Positions 41,983-50,782 of a DNA stretch of 64,000 nucleotides are shown here, piece by piece. The translations under genes and the position numbers were made by a program. Source of the stretch: Prauserella alba (GTDB taxonomy: Bacteria > Actinomycetota > Actinomycetes > Mycobacteriales > Pseudonocardiaceae); contig NZ_JAMTCH010000006.1 in the NCBI RefSeq assembly GCF_024171735.1, positions 124,001 to 188,000 of the forward strand. Reading direction: 5' to 3'. A model generated the notes under the pieces. It did no database searches. It was given only the letters and a program-made list of their open reading frames with translations, and was not told the origin of the DNA. Position 1 is the first letter of the stretch. Every line of letters begins with the position of its first letter.

Positions 41983-42987
41983 CGGCTCGTCGCCGCGCGA
42001 CCGTGCGATCTGAGCCATGACCGAGAGTTCGTCGTAGACCCGCCATTCCCGCACGATCCTGCCCTCCCGGAACAGGAATTGCGACGACCCGAGCAGGCGC
42101 ACCGGCGTCCCCGTCGTCGGACCGTAGGCGGGCGCGCCGTAGTACGTTCCTTCGAACCACCAGACGACCCCCACCCGGACACCACCGTGCGGCGCCGACG
42201 CGTGCGCGACCACGTCCCTGACCTCGAACTGCCCGTCCGGCACGGGCGCGAGGAGTGCGAGCAGCCCGCGCTGGTATCCGTCCGGCCGGGTCAGCGTGCG
42301 GCCACGCGAGATGTCACACGTGACGTCCCGCGCGACGAAGTGGGTCACCTCGTCGAGCATGCGCTGGTTCCACACCCGCTCGATCAGCCCGAGAGCGTGC
42401 TCGCACTCGGCCCGGTGCAGGTCCGGCCGCGGCCCCGTCTCACCCGCCGCCAGCACGTCCGGCAGCGGCGCGCGGTCCGGCCAACCGGGAAACGCCAGTT
42501 CCCGCGCCACCGCGTCCGGGTCGAGACCGAGCTGTTCCACGACGGCGTATTCGTCCCGCACGACCCATTCGTACTCCATGACGCCGCGGCGATAGAGGCA
42601 CGTCGCGATGGTGCGCGACGAGAACGGGCGGTGCGTCGGGGGACCGTAGGCCGAGACGCCGGTGTGGGTACCCGAGCTGTACACCCGGTGCGAGCTCAGG
42701 AACGCGTCCTCGCCGCGCCGCTCCCACACCACGTCCTCCGCCTGCCCCACCCGGTCCGGGTAGGCCGCGATCTTCGTCAGCGTCGAACGCACGACCGGTT
42801 CGACACCGCGGACCGTGCCGTAGGCCCCGTGGACCACCGCGTCGGACGCGTAGTTGTCCCGGATCGAACCGACCGCGCGGCGTACCCAGATGCGGTCGGT
42901 CCACTCGACGATGAACTCCTCGGGATCCCGGTACGGTGCGTAGGCGACCGAGTCCGGCCAACGCTCCGTCGTCGTGCGTTCCGTCAT
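41977..42987 (-). CDS. tandem NTF2/SnoaL-like domain protein (B)
   Basis: A 336-residue paralogue of protein A without the disordered leader. Two NTF2/SnoaL-like barrels are seen: RAVGSIRDNYASDAVVHGAYG to VMEYEWVVRDEYAVVEQLG, and QRMLDEVTHFVARDVTCDIS to GRIVREWRVYDELSVMAQIA. The ending ExxxREWxVxDExxxxxQ is shared by both halves and by protein A. It is the last gene of the ABC operon (ATGA overlap with the binding protein), so both NTF2-type proteins of this island are tied to a catabolic transcript. Confidence 0.75.
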   Translation of the reverse strand: MTERTTTERWPDSVAYAPYRDPEEFIVEWTDRIWVRRAVGSIRDNYASDAVVHGAYGTVRGVEPVVRSTLTKIAAYPDRVGQAEDVVWERRGEDAFLSSHRVYSSGTHTGVSAYGPPTHRPFSSRTIATCLYRRGVMEYEWVVRDEYAVVEQLGLDPDAVARELAFPGWPDRAPLPDVLAAGETGPRPDLHRAECEHALGLIERVWNQRMLDEVTHFVARDVTCDISRGRTLTRPDGYQRGLLALLAPVPDGQFEVRDVVAHASAPHGGVRVGVVWWFEGTYYGAPAYGPTTGTPVRLLGSSQFLFREGRIVREWRVYDELSVMAQIARSRGDEPS

Positions 42988-44378
42988 GACTCTCCTCCCG
43001 CCCGGCCACGGTCCAGCAACGTCTGCACCTCGTCGGCCGCGCGCTCGAGCCGTCTGGGCACATCGGCGCCGTGCGCCATCTCGTTGATCGCCACCTCGAG
43101 CACGTCCTGAATCTGGGGCCAGTCGATGGTCATCGGGACCGTCCTGGCCCTGCGCAAGGCGCGTTCCTGCAGGCGGGGAAGTCCGTGATTGGCCTTGTTC
43201 ACCGCGTCGTCTCGCATGTTCTCGGTGTGCACCACCACGCTGGTCGCCGTGGCCGGGTCGGACTTGTCCAACGCGACGTCCCGCTCGGTGTCGGGATGAG
43301 TGAGCCATTTCAGGTACTCCCATGCGGCGCCCTGATTGTCAGACGTGTTGAGCACACCCATCAGCCACGTGTAGCCGTACGTGACGGCCGGTTCCCCGTC
43401 CCAACCCGGCAGCGGCGCAACCCCGATGTCCTCGGCTACCTCCGGCTGCACCTTGTCCGGATCGGTGAAGTCGTCCATCTGCCAGCCCCAGGTGAACACC
43501 GAGTTGCTGCGATTCTGTTCGAAGGCCTGGGTCGCGTCGGTCTCCGTCCAGTTGACCGACGCCGGCGGGCTGTGACCGTTGCGAAGCAGGTCGATGTACC
43601 GCTGGGTCGCTTCGACCGCCTCCGGACTCGTGAACGCGGGATCGCCGGCGTCGTCCAGCACTTCACCGCCGTTGCTCCAGAGCATCGCCAGCCACGTGTA
43701 GAGGTTCTGGCCACCACTGCGGCCGTACTGCCCCGCCAGCGCCGACCGGCCGCTCGCTCCGTCGAGCTCGTCCAGCTGCGCACCGAACTCCGACCACGTC
43801 TCCGCGGGTTCCATCCCGCGCCGCTCGAACTCGCTCTCGCGGTAGAAGTAGTTGTACGAGAATCCGCGGAACGGCAGGCCGTACACGGTGTGCTCGTCAC
43901 CGGCACGGGCCGCGTCCTGGAAGGGCGCCGGGAATTCCTCGATGGAACGTCCCGAACGTTTCAGCATCGTGTGCAGCGGCTGCAGGCCGATCTTCGCCGA
44001 GGCGCCGTAGGCATCCGGCCACACCACCAGATCGTAGGTTCCACCGCCGACGGCAGTCTCAGCCACGATCTGCTGGAGGTACGACTCGTACGGAATGTTG
44101 GCCCACTCCACCGTGATTCCGGTCTTCTTCGTGAACTCCTCGCCGGTCCGCTGCTGCAGCGCCGCGAACTGTGCCGTGGTCTTGCAACAGCTGAGCAACC
44201 GGATGTGTGTCCCGTCGTAGGGCTTGCCCTCGAGCAGCCCCTTCTGCCCCACCGGTGCGTCGGCGACCAGTTCGGACAGCTTCTGCTCACCAGGTCCTGC
44301 CGTGCAGCCCGTCGCCAGCAACACTGCCGTGACGCCGAGCGCCAGCACCGCCCTCGCGGTCCATCGCATACGCCTCAT
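42984..44378 (-). CDS. CUT1-type ABC transporter substrate-binding lipoprotein
   Basis: A 464-residue extracellular solute-binding protein of family 1 (sugar type). The signal peptide ends in lipobox AVLLATGC with C25 lipidated. The mature part contains ITVEWANIPYESYLQQIVAE, the central GLPFRGFSYNYFYRE and NGGEVLDDAGDPAFTSPEA, typical of carbohydrate-binding ABC receptors. An unusual CC pair (LLSCCKTT) follows the first strand. It overlaps the MalG-type permease by ATGA. The sugar or polyol bound is unknown. Confidence 0.87.
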   Translation of the reverse strand: MRRMRWTARAVLALGVTAVLLATGCTAGPGEQKLSELVADAPVGQKGLLEGKPYDGTHIRLLSCCKTTAQFAALQQRTGEEFTKKTGITVEWANIPYESYLQQIVAETAVGGGTYDLVVWPDAYGASAKIGLQPLHTMLKRSGRSIEEFPAPFQDAARAGDEHTVYGLPFRGFSYNYFYRESEFERRGMEPAETWSEFGAQLDELDGASGRSALAGQYGRSGGQNLYTWLAMLWSNGGEVLDDAGDPAFTSPEAVEATQRYIDLLRNGHSPPASVNWTETDATQAFEQNRSNSVFTWGWQMDDFTDPDKVQPEVAEDIGVAPLPGWDGEPAVTYGYTWLMGVLNTSDNQGAAWEYLKWLTHPDTERDVALDKSDPATATSVVVHTENMRDDAVNKANHGLPRLQERALRRARTVPMTIDWPQIQDVLEVAINEMAHGADVPRRLERAADEVQTLLDRGRAGGES

Positions 44379-45271
44379 TTCACGGCTCCCATCGTCATGC
44401 CCTCGGTGAAGTGCTTCCGGACGAGGAATGCCATCACCAACATCGGTGCCATCACCAGCAGGCCCGCGGCCGCCATCTGTCCCCATGCGACGCCTTCGGG
44501 AAGTACGAGCGTCATCAACGCCACCGGCAACGTCGTGGCGTCCGAACGCGACAGGAACGTCGGAAACAGGAACTCGTTCCATGCGAGCAGGAACGAGAAG
44601 ACCGCTGATACGAAGATGCCAGGTGCCGCCAACGGAGTGATCACCCGCCAGAGCAGTGAGACCTGACCACAGCCGTCGATGCGGGCCGCCTCCTCGATCT
44701 CGACCGGCAGACTGTCGACGAAGCCCTTCAACAGCCACGTGATGTAGGGGACCACGATCGAGAGGTTCACGATCACCAGTGCAAGGTGGGTGTCGATGAG
44801 GCCCAGGCTGCGAAACAGCGTGAGGAACGGCAGCGCGATCGCCACGCCGGGGATGAACTGCGTCGCCACGATCGCCAGCAACATGGAACGGTGCCCCGGG
44901 AACCGATAGCGGGAGAACGCATAGGCCGCGAGCAGCGCCAACGGTACGGCGATCACGGTCGTAGCCGCACCGATCAGGACGCTGTTGAGCAGCGCTCCCG
45001 TCAGGTCACTCTGTCCACCGAGGACGGCGGAAAAGTTCTCGAGACTCGGGGTGAACACGAGCGCCGTCGAGAAGGCGTCGCGTGCGGGTTTGAACGCCGT
45101 CAGCGCCATCCACACGATCGGGAACAGCACGAAGAAGAGGATCGCCATGGTGGCCGTCACCCTCGCCGCGGACCCGGCGGCCGACCAGGCACTCCGCTTT
45201 CGCCTCCGCCGCGGCGGAGGCGGCTCCACCGGGGCGGCCGCCGGCTCACGTTTCACTGCCATGTCGGTCAT
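44375..45271 (-). CDS. CUT1 ABC transporter permease, MalG type
   Basis: A 298-residue six-helix permease with a 35-residue charged leader (Pro/Arg-rich). The EAA coupling loop reads EIEEAARIDGCGQVSLLWRVITPLAAPG near residue 200, and the C-terminus FLVRKHFTEGMTMGAVK is standard for MalG-type subunits. It overlaps both neighbours by four bases. Confidence 0.9.
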   Translation of the reverse strand: MTDMAVKREPAAAPVEPPPPRRRRKRSAWSAAGSAARVTATMAILFFVLFPIVWMALTAFKPARDAFSTALVFTPSLENFSAVLGGQSDLTGALLNSVLIGAATTVIAVPLALLAAYAFSRYRFPGHRSMLLAIVATQFIPGVAIALPFLTLFRSLGLIDTHLALVIVNLSIVVPYITWLLKGFVDSLPVEIEEAARIDGCGQVSLLWRVITPLAAPGIFVSAVFSFLLAWNEFLFPTFLSRSDATTLPVALMTLVLPEGVAWGQMAAAGLLVMAPMLVMAFLVRKHFTEGMTMGAVK

Positions 45272-46185
45272 TTCGCCTCCTGCCTGGCCATCGCGATCAG
45301 ATAGAGGGCAGCCAGCACCCCGAGCACGAGGACGATCACCCAGGACACGGCCGAGGCGTATCCGATGTCGAGGAAGGTGAAGCCCTGCGAGTAGGCGAAG
45401 AAGTTCATGCTCTCCGTCGCGCGGCCGGGGCCGCCGCCGGTGGTCGTGACGACCTGGTCGAAGATCTTCACCGAGAACACAGCCTTGAGGAAGACGACGA
45501 CGAGCAGTAGCGGCCGCAGCAGCGGGAACGTGACGCGCCAGAACTCCTGCCACGGCGACGCGCCGTCGAGTTTGGCCGCTTCTCGCACCTCCGGTGAGAT
45601 CGAGCCGAGTCCACCGAGCAGCATCAAGGCGATCAGCGGCGCCCAGCCCCAGACTTCCGTCAGCGCCAGCACCATCAAGGCCCAGAACGGATCACCGAGC
45701 CAGTTGATGTCGTCGAAGAACGGCAGCACCGTGTCGACCATCTTGTCGTAGACACCGGTGTCCGGGTTGAGCATGAAGCGCCACGAGAAGCCCTTCAACG
45801 CGGGTGCCACCGCGAACGGCAGGATCAGCAGCGCTTTGGTGAACGCGCTCAACCTCGTGCGATTGTTGAGGATCAGCGCGATGCCGAGGCCGAGCCCGAC
45901 CGACAGCACGACCGAGATCACGGTGAACTCGAGCGTGACCCAGGCACTGTTGTAGAACGTTCCGTCGGTGAAAGCTCGCTCGTATTGCTCCAGCCCGACG
46001 AACTCACCCGGCTCCCGCGTCTCGTTGAGCCGCCAGTGCCGGAAACTCGTGATGAGCGCGGAGACGAGCGGATACACCGTCGTCAGTCCGATGGCCAGCA
46101 ACGCAGGCGCCAGATGTGCGTACGGTGCGGCACGTCTGCGCCAACCGGAACGCCTGCGCGGTGGGGGGACGGTGGATGCCACCAT
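45268..46185 (-). CDS. CUT1 ABC transporter permease, MalF/UgpA type
   Basis: A 305-residue permease with six helices and the EAA loop EVREAAKLDGASPWQEFWRVTFPLLRP near residue 205. It is the first gene of the ABC operon. The transcript starts from the promoter-operator at 46236-46265. AGGAGG lies ten bases before the ATG, a rather long spacing. No ATPase gene belongs to this operon; the matching one is at the end of the divergent cupin operon. Confidence 0.9.
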   Translation of the reverse strand: MVASTVPPPRRRSGWRRRAAPYAHLAPALLAIGLTTVYPLVSALITSFRHWRLNETREPGEFVGLEQYERAFTDGTFYNSAWVTLEFTVISVVLSVGLGLGIALILNNRTRLSAFTKALLILPFAVAPALKGFSWRFMLNPDTGVYDKMVDTVLPFFDDINWLGDPFWALMVLALTEVWGWAPLIALMLLGGLGSISPEVREAAKLDGASPWQEFWRVTFPLLRPLLLVVVFLKAVFSVKIFDQVVTTTGGGPGRATESMNFFAYSQGFTFLDIGYASAVSWVIVLVLGVLAALYLIAMARQEAK

Positions 46186-46235
46186 CGAAGGTCGACCTCC
46201 TCTGCCGGAAGAACGGCGCGATCGGGGTGCCGCGC

Positions 46236-46265
46236 AGTGTATGCGTATTCACAGCTGCGAGACAA
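46236..46265 (-). promoter_or_regulatory. promoter of the ABC operon with LacI-type operator GTGTATGCGTATTCAC
   Basis: On the minus strand TTGTCT (46265-46260) and TACACT (46241-46236) form -35 and -10 boxes with an 18-base spacer. The operator GTGTATGCGTATTCAC (46237-46252) lies between and over them and has a central CG, as in LacI-family sites. It matches the operator at 47583-47598 at 11 of 16 positions. Confidence 0.6.
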
Positions 46266-46440
46266 TGCCCAGCCGAAACCTTGTTGCAGAATCCCGACTG
46301 CATCGGATCAGAAGAGATGACCAGCGAAGAACCGTCTCGTATCGAGCTGAACACGACGGGATATCACCAAGGAACAGGTGATTCTTCGTATGTACGTGCC
46401 GGGCGGCACCCTGAGGTAAGCGCGACGCCGGGCGGGTCGA

Positions 46441-47478
46441 TCAGACCTGCGGCGGCTCGGCGTGGGTGCGGCGCGCCACGAAGTGCGGCTCGAGCGTGAC
46501 CCGCCGCTGACCCGCCGAACCGTTGCCGTCCACTCCGCTCGGGTGGAGGTCGGCGTCGTCGCCCGAGACCCGTGCGACGAGGAGCCTGGCTGCGGTACGG
46601 GCCATCTCGTCGAGGTCGTGCCGCACCGTGCTCAGCTCGAAACTCGCCCACGACGCCATGGGAATGTCGTCGAAACCCACGACCGACAACTGCTCCGGAA
46701 TACCGACTCCGAGCCGGCGGGCCGCATCGATCACGCCGATGGCCACGACGTCGTTCCCGCAGAACACCGCCGTCGGCGCCGGGTCGGCGCCCAGGAACTC
46801 GGCCAGCGCTTGCGCTCCGGTGTCGAACTCGAACGGGCCGTGCCGGACATGCGCGGGACGCAGCGCGATGCCGGCGTCGGCCAGTCCCTGCCGGAACCCG
46901 ATCTCCCGATCACGTCCGGTGCTGGTGTTGTCGGGCCCGAAGATCGCACCGATGCGAGTGTGACCGGCCTTGACCAGTTCCTCGGCGACCAGCTCACCGC
47001 CGCGCCGGTTGTCGACGACGACCGCGTCGGCCGGAACCGTCCCCTCCCGGTTGAGATACACGAACGGCAGCCGCCGCCGGTCCAGCTCGGCCGGCAGTCC
47101 GGAGTCCAGCGTGGACGTCGCCAGGACGAGGCCGTCGATGGACCGATCCACGAGCCGCTCCGCAGCCGCGGTCGCTTCGGAGCGTTCCGTGAAGAGCATC
47201 ATCCGGTAGCCGAGCTGCTCGAGTTCATCGTGCAACGGCCCGACCAGATGCGGATAGAACGGGTTCGTCAAGTCGGTGACCAGGACCCCGATGCGATGAC
47301 TGATCTGCGTCGACAGCGACCGCCCCGCCTCACTGGGAACGTAGTTGAGGGCCTCGGCCGCCATCCGCACCCGGCGCACGGTGTCCTCGGACACCCGCGG
47401 ATCCCCACGCAGCGCCCTCGACACCGTCGGCTGCGACACGCCCGCCAGCCGTGCCACATCGCGACTGGTGATCCCCAC
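46441..47478 (-). CDS. LacI-family regulator of the ABC/cupin island
   Basis: A 345-residue LacI regulator: helix-turn-helix and hinge SRDVARLAGVSQPTVSRALR, LNYVPSEAGRSLSTQ, effector domain with RIGVLVTDLTNPFYPHLVG and the C-terminal LSVVGFDDIPMASWASF. The GTG at 47478 has GGGGAGG five bases ahead; a longer frame from 47523 or 47511 is less likely. Placed between the ABC operon and the divergent cupin operon, it is the natural binder of the two GTGNATNCGNAT-type operators flanking it. Confidence 0.87.
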   Translation of the reverse strand: MGITSRDVARLAGVSQPTVSRALRGDPRVSEDTVRRVRMAAEALNYVPSEAGRSLSTQISHRIGVLVTDLTNPFYPHLVGPLHDELEQLGYRMMLFTERSEATAAAERLVDRSIDGLVLATSTLDSGLPAELDRRRLPFVYLNREGTVPADAVVVDNRRGGELVAEELVKAGHTRIGAIFGPDNTSTGRDREIGFRQGLADAGIALRPAHVRHGPFEFDTGAQALAEFLGADPAPTAVFCGNDVVAIGVIDAARRLGVGIPEQLSVVGFDDIPMASWASFELSTVRHDLDEMARTAARLLVARVSGDDADLHPSGVDGNGSAGQRRVTLEPHFVARRTHAEPPQV

Positions 47479-47553
47479 GTCTTCCTCCCCGTTCCGGTCG
47501 CGGTCGAGCATACGTCCTCGCACTGGTCACGGCAGAACCGACCCTGGTGACGG

Positions 47554-47598
47554 TTGACAACCACTACCACCGTCCATCTAGTGTGCATACGTATGAAG
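47554..47598 (+). promoter_or_regulatory. promoter and LacI-type operator of the cupin operon
   Basis: A perfect -35 box TTGACA (47554-47559), a 17-base spacer and TCTAGT (47577-47582) make one of the clearest promoters in the window. The operator GTGCATACGTATGAAG (47583-47598), with the palindromic core CATACGTATG, covers the expected transcript start. It includes the ATG at 47593, so the mRNA would be almost leaderless. Confidence 0.7.
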
Positions 47599-48756
47599 CA
47601 ATCGGATGTGACCGTGCACAGTGACCCCGTGATGGTGACCGAGGACGAGGCGGCCCGGCGCACCATCCGTCGCAGTGACTTCGTCTCCTGCAACCAGGCC
47701 TTCATCGACTGCCGCACGCCCGGATCGGATCGCAAGGAGAACTACGCGATGATCGGGCCGGGCGTGTCGCAGAATTCCGACCAGGTGGTCAACCTGCGCG
47801 AACCGCACGGCTACAACATCGGCGCGGCGGCGATGCCCAACGGCATCACCAACAATCTGCACCTGCACTTCACGGCCGAGGTCTTCTACTGCTTCCGCGG
47901 GGAGTTCCTCCTGCGGTGGGGCGCCGACGGCAAGGACGGCGAGCTCGTGCTGCGCGAGGGCGACATCGCCTCGATGCCGACGTGGATCTTCCGGGGATTC
48001 ACCAACATCGGACCGGACGACGGCTGGCTGTTCACCACGCTCGGCCACGACGACACCGGCGGCATCATCTGGGGGCCGTCGGTGCTGCAACAGGCGGCCG
48101 ACCACGGGCTCCATCTCACGACCGAGAGCAAGCTCATCGACACCGAAGCCGGTGACGAACCGCCGGAGGACGACGAACTCGTCCGGCCCATGGCGCCCGA
48201 GCAGATCGCACAGCTGCGCAGCTACTCGGTGGACAAGATGCGCAAGCGCATCGCCTCCCCCAGTGACCTCGAATACTCCACCGCACCGTTCCTCGACAGC
48301 CTGCTGCCCGGAGGCGGCGCGGAGCTGGCCCTGGTCATCGGGTACGGCATGACCGAGGACCGGGACCAGGAGCCGCCCATTCACAACCCGCACGGGCACA
48401 ACGTCGCCTGGCTGCGGGCCGAACCGGGCAACGGCATGCGCGGCCACCGGCACCACGAGACCCAGGTCCTGCTCGCCAAGGACGGCGAGTGGGAGGTCAC
48501 GCTCAACTCCGAGGACCAGGTCACGGTACGACTCGGCCCGTGGGACATGCTCTCCGTACCGCGGGGCGCCTGGCGCTCCATCCGCAACGTCGGCGACGAC
48601 ACCGCGTCGCTGCTCGTCATCAACGGCGGCGACGGCCGGGTCCGGCTGCAGTGGGACGACGAGGTCACCAAGGCCGCCGCCGACGCCGGCACCGCGATCG
48701 ACCACAACGGCTACGTCGCACCCTACGCGCTGGTGCCGAGGAAGATCGGCGAATGA
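47593..48756 (+). CDS. two-domain cupin (bicupin) protein
   Basis: A 387-residue protein with two cupin barrels. The first (about residues 60-150) has NNLHLHFTAEVFYCFRGEF and GDIASMPTWIFRGFTNIG; the second (about 255-345) has RGHRHHETQVLLAKDGEWE and WDMLSVPRGAWRSIRNVG. Histidine clusters in both fit metal sites, as in dioxygenases, isomerases or sugar-acid epimerases. It opens the plus-strand operon. I chose the ATG at 47593 because an upstream frame would begin inside the promoter; another ATG lies at 47632. Function unknown beyond fold. Confidence 0.78.
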   Translation: MKQSDVTVHSDPVMVTEDEAARRTIRRSDFVSCNQAFIDCRTPGSDRKENYAMIGPGVSQNSDQVVNLREPHGYNIGAAAMPNGITNNLHLHFTAEVFYCFRGEFLLRWGADGKDGELVLREGDIASMPTWIFRGFTNIGPDDGWLFTTLGHDDTGGIIWGPSVLQQAADHGLHLTTESKLIDTEAGDEPPEDDELVRPMAPEQIAQLRSYSVDKMRKRIASPSDLEYSTAPFLDSLLPGGGAELALVIGYGMTEDRDQEPPIHNPHGHNVAWLRAEPGNGMRGHRHHETQVLLAKDGEWEVTLNSEDQVTVRLGPWDMLSVPRGAWRSIRNVGDDTASLLVINGGDGRVRLQWDDEVTKAAADAGTAIDHNGYVAPYALVPRKIGE

Positions 48757-49481
48757 CGGACTCCGCGCCCGTTGTCACGGTGTCCGGGATGCTCTGCGAC
48801 GCCACGTTGTGGGACGACGTCCGGCACTCCTTCGGACCCCGGGTGGTGGACGTCGTCCCGACAGCACCGAGCATCGCCGAGATGGCCGAGGAGGTTCTCG
48901 TCGCCTCGGACGGGCCGTTCGTCCTCATCGGACTGAGCCTCGGTGCGATCGTCGGCTTCGAAGTGCTCCGACAGGCACCAGAGCGGGTCACGGCGTTCGC
49001 TGCGATGTCCACGAACGCGGGTGCGCCGACGAAGGCCCAACGGACCGGATGGGCGACGTTCGACGCGCAGACCCGCCGCGGCGGCTTCTCCGAGGTCGTC
49101 CGCGATTCGATCCTGCCGACGATGTTCGCGGCGCCCGAACCGCCCGCGCACCATGCCGGCCGGTTCACAGCGATGGCCGAACAGGTGGGACCTGAGGCGT
49201 TCCGCAGGCAGCTCGCCGCCCAAGCGACCCGCACCGACGCCACCGCGTCATTGCCCGAGGTCGCCGTTCCGACCCTGGTGCTGTGCGGCACGGCCGACGC
49301 GTTGTGCCCGCCCGAGTTCCACCGCCGGATCGCCGGCGCCGTGCCGGGCGCCGAACTGCACGCCCTTCCGGGAGCCGGACATCTGCTCCCCATCGAGCGA
49401 CCGGCCGAGGTCGCCGACCACCTGACCGACTGGCTCACCCGTTGCAACACCGTGGAAGGAAACGCATGCCCGAGCTCGTGA
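48753..49481 (+). CDS. alpha/beta-hydrolase
   Basis: A 242-residue alpha/beta-hydrolase with nucleophile S62 in IGLSLGAI, the acid in LCGTADALCPPE and the histidine in PGAGHLLPIE. The oxyanion-loop segment reads VSGMLCDATLWDD. It is most like small esterases or lactonases (3-oxoadipate enol-lactonase-like). It overlaps the cupin gene by ATGA and hisD2 by 16 bases. It could open a lactone formed by the upstream oxidation steps; inference. Confidence 0.82.
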   Translation: MTDSAPVVTVSGMLCDATLWDDVRHSFGPRVVDVVPTAPSIAEMAEEVLVASDGPFVLIGLSLGAIVGFEVLRQAPERVTAFAAMSTNAGAPTKAQRTGWATFDAQTRRGGFSEVVRDSILPTMFAAPEPPAHHAGRFTAMAEQVGPEAFRRQLAAQATRTDATASLPEVAVPTLVLCGTADALCPPEFHRRIAGAVPGAELHALPGAGHLLPIERPAEVADHLTDWLTRCNTVEGNACPSS

Positions 49482-50782
49482 AAGCGCCGACAAGCCGGCG
49501 GCCCGGCGCCGAGCAGGACGCCGACGTCGCCGAACGCGTGTCGACGATCATCGCCGACATCCGCGACCGCGGCGACGCCGCCGTCCGCGAGTACTCCGAG
49601 CGGTTCGACGGATGGTCGCCGGAGTCCTTCCGGCTGACCGCCGACGAGGTCGAACGGATCGTCGCCGGTGTCCCCGCCCAGGTGATCGAAGACATCCGGT
49701 TCGTGCAGGACCAGGTTCGCGGATTCGCCCGACACCAGCGCGAGTCCATGCGCGACGTCGAGGTCGAGACGCTGCCCGGAGTCCATCTCGGACACCGGCA
49801 CGTCCCCGTGGCGGCCGCCGGGTCGTACGTGCCGGGCGGCCGGTATCCGCTGACCGCCTCGGCCCACATGACGATCGTGACCGCGAAGGTCGCGGGCGTG
49901 CCCAGGGTCGCGGCCTGCACTCCGCCCATCCGCGGCGAGGTCCCGGCGGCGACGGTCGCGGCGATGCACATGGCGGGCGCCGACGAGATCTATCTGCTGG
50001 GCGGAGTGCAGGCGATGGCGGCCATGGCCGTCGGCACCGAGACGCTGCCGCGAGTCGACCTGATCGCAGGGCCGGGCAACGCCTACGTGGCCGAGGCCAA
50101 ACGGCAGCTGTTCGGTCAGGTCGGTATCGATCTGTTCGCCGGCCCCACCGAGATCCTCATCGTCGCGGACGGCACCGCCGATCCGTTCGTCGTCGCCGTG
50201 GACCTGTTGTCGCAGGCCGAGCACGGGCCGGATTCTCCCGCCGTACTCGTCACCACCTCGGCCGAGGTCGGCCGCGCGGTCCTCGACCACGTGGAACGGC
50301 TCCTGCCCGGTATGCCCACGCGGGACTTCGCCGAGCCCGCGTGGCGTGACCACGGCGAGATCGTCGTCGTGGACTCGCTCGACGAGGCGTTCGAGGTCGC
50401 CGACGGCTACGCCAGCGAGCACGTTCAGATCCTCACCGTGAATCCGCGGCAGGCACTGGACCGGATGAGCCAGTACGGTGCACTGTTCCTGGGAGAGGGC
50501 ACGTGCGTGTCCTACGGCGACAAGGTCAGCGGGACGAATCACGTGCTGCCCACCAAGGGTGCCGCCCGCTACACGGGCGGTCTCTGGGTCGGCAAGTACC
50601 TCAAGACGGTGACGTATCAGGAGGTCACCGACCCGTCCGCCAGCGCGCGGCTCGGCGAGGTCTGCGGCAGGGCCGCCCGCGTGGAACTGTTCGAAGGGCA
50701 CGCCCGCTCGGGTGACGTGCGTGCGGCCAAGTACGGCGACGCGCCGCTGCCGTGGGCCCCGCAGGCGGAGGTGCGGACATGA
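49466..50782 (+). CDS. HisD-family NAD-dependent dehydrogenase (2)
   Basis: A 438-residue second HisD homologue with full active site: Q250 and H253 (SQAEHG), D352 (YGDKVSGTNHV), H412 (FEGHARS), and E318-H319 (ASEHVQ). The LAPEHLE motif of HisD 1 is changed to ASEHVQI, and the TKGAARYTGGLWVGKYLKTV segment is characteristic of the catabolic HisD/HpsN branch. The ATG has GGAAGGA upstream. It follows the hydrolase and precedes an SDR, so a chain of oxidations on one substrate is likely. Confidence 0.83.
   Translation: MPELVKAPTSRRPGAEQDADVAERVSTIIADIRDRGDAAVREYSERFDGWSPESFRLTADEVERIVAGVPAQVIEDIRFVQDQVRGFARHQRESMRDVEVETLPGVHLGHRHVPVAAAGSYVPGGRYPLTASAHMTIVTAKVAGVPRVAACTPPIRGEVPAATVAAMHMAGADEIYLLGGVQAMAAMAVGTETLPRVDLIAGPGNAYVAEAKRQLFGQVGIDLFAGPTEILIVADGTADPFVVAVDLLSQAEHGPDSPAVLVTTSAEVGRAVLDHVERLLPGMPTRDFAEPAWRDHGEIVVVDSLDEAFEVADGYASEHVQILTVNPRQALDRMSQYGALFLGEGTCVSYGDKVSGTNHVLPTKGAARYTGGLWVGKYLKTVTYQEVTDPSASARLGEVCGRAARVELFEGHARSGDVRAAKYGDAPLPWAPQAEVRT

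Noticed and set aside
39682-50782. Histidine biosynthesis because of two hisD homologues
   Set aside because: No other his genes are nearby, two copies lie in catabolic operons with importers and regulators, and HisD-fold enzymes such as HpsN are known in catabolism.
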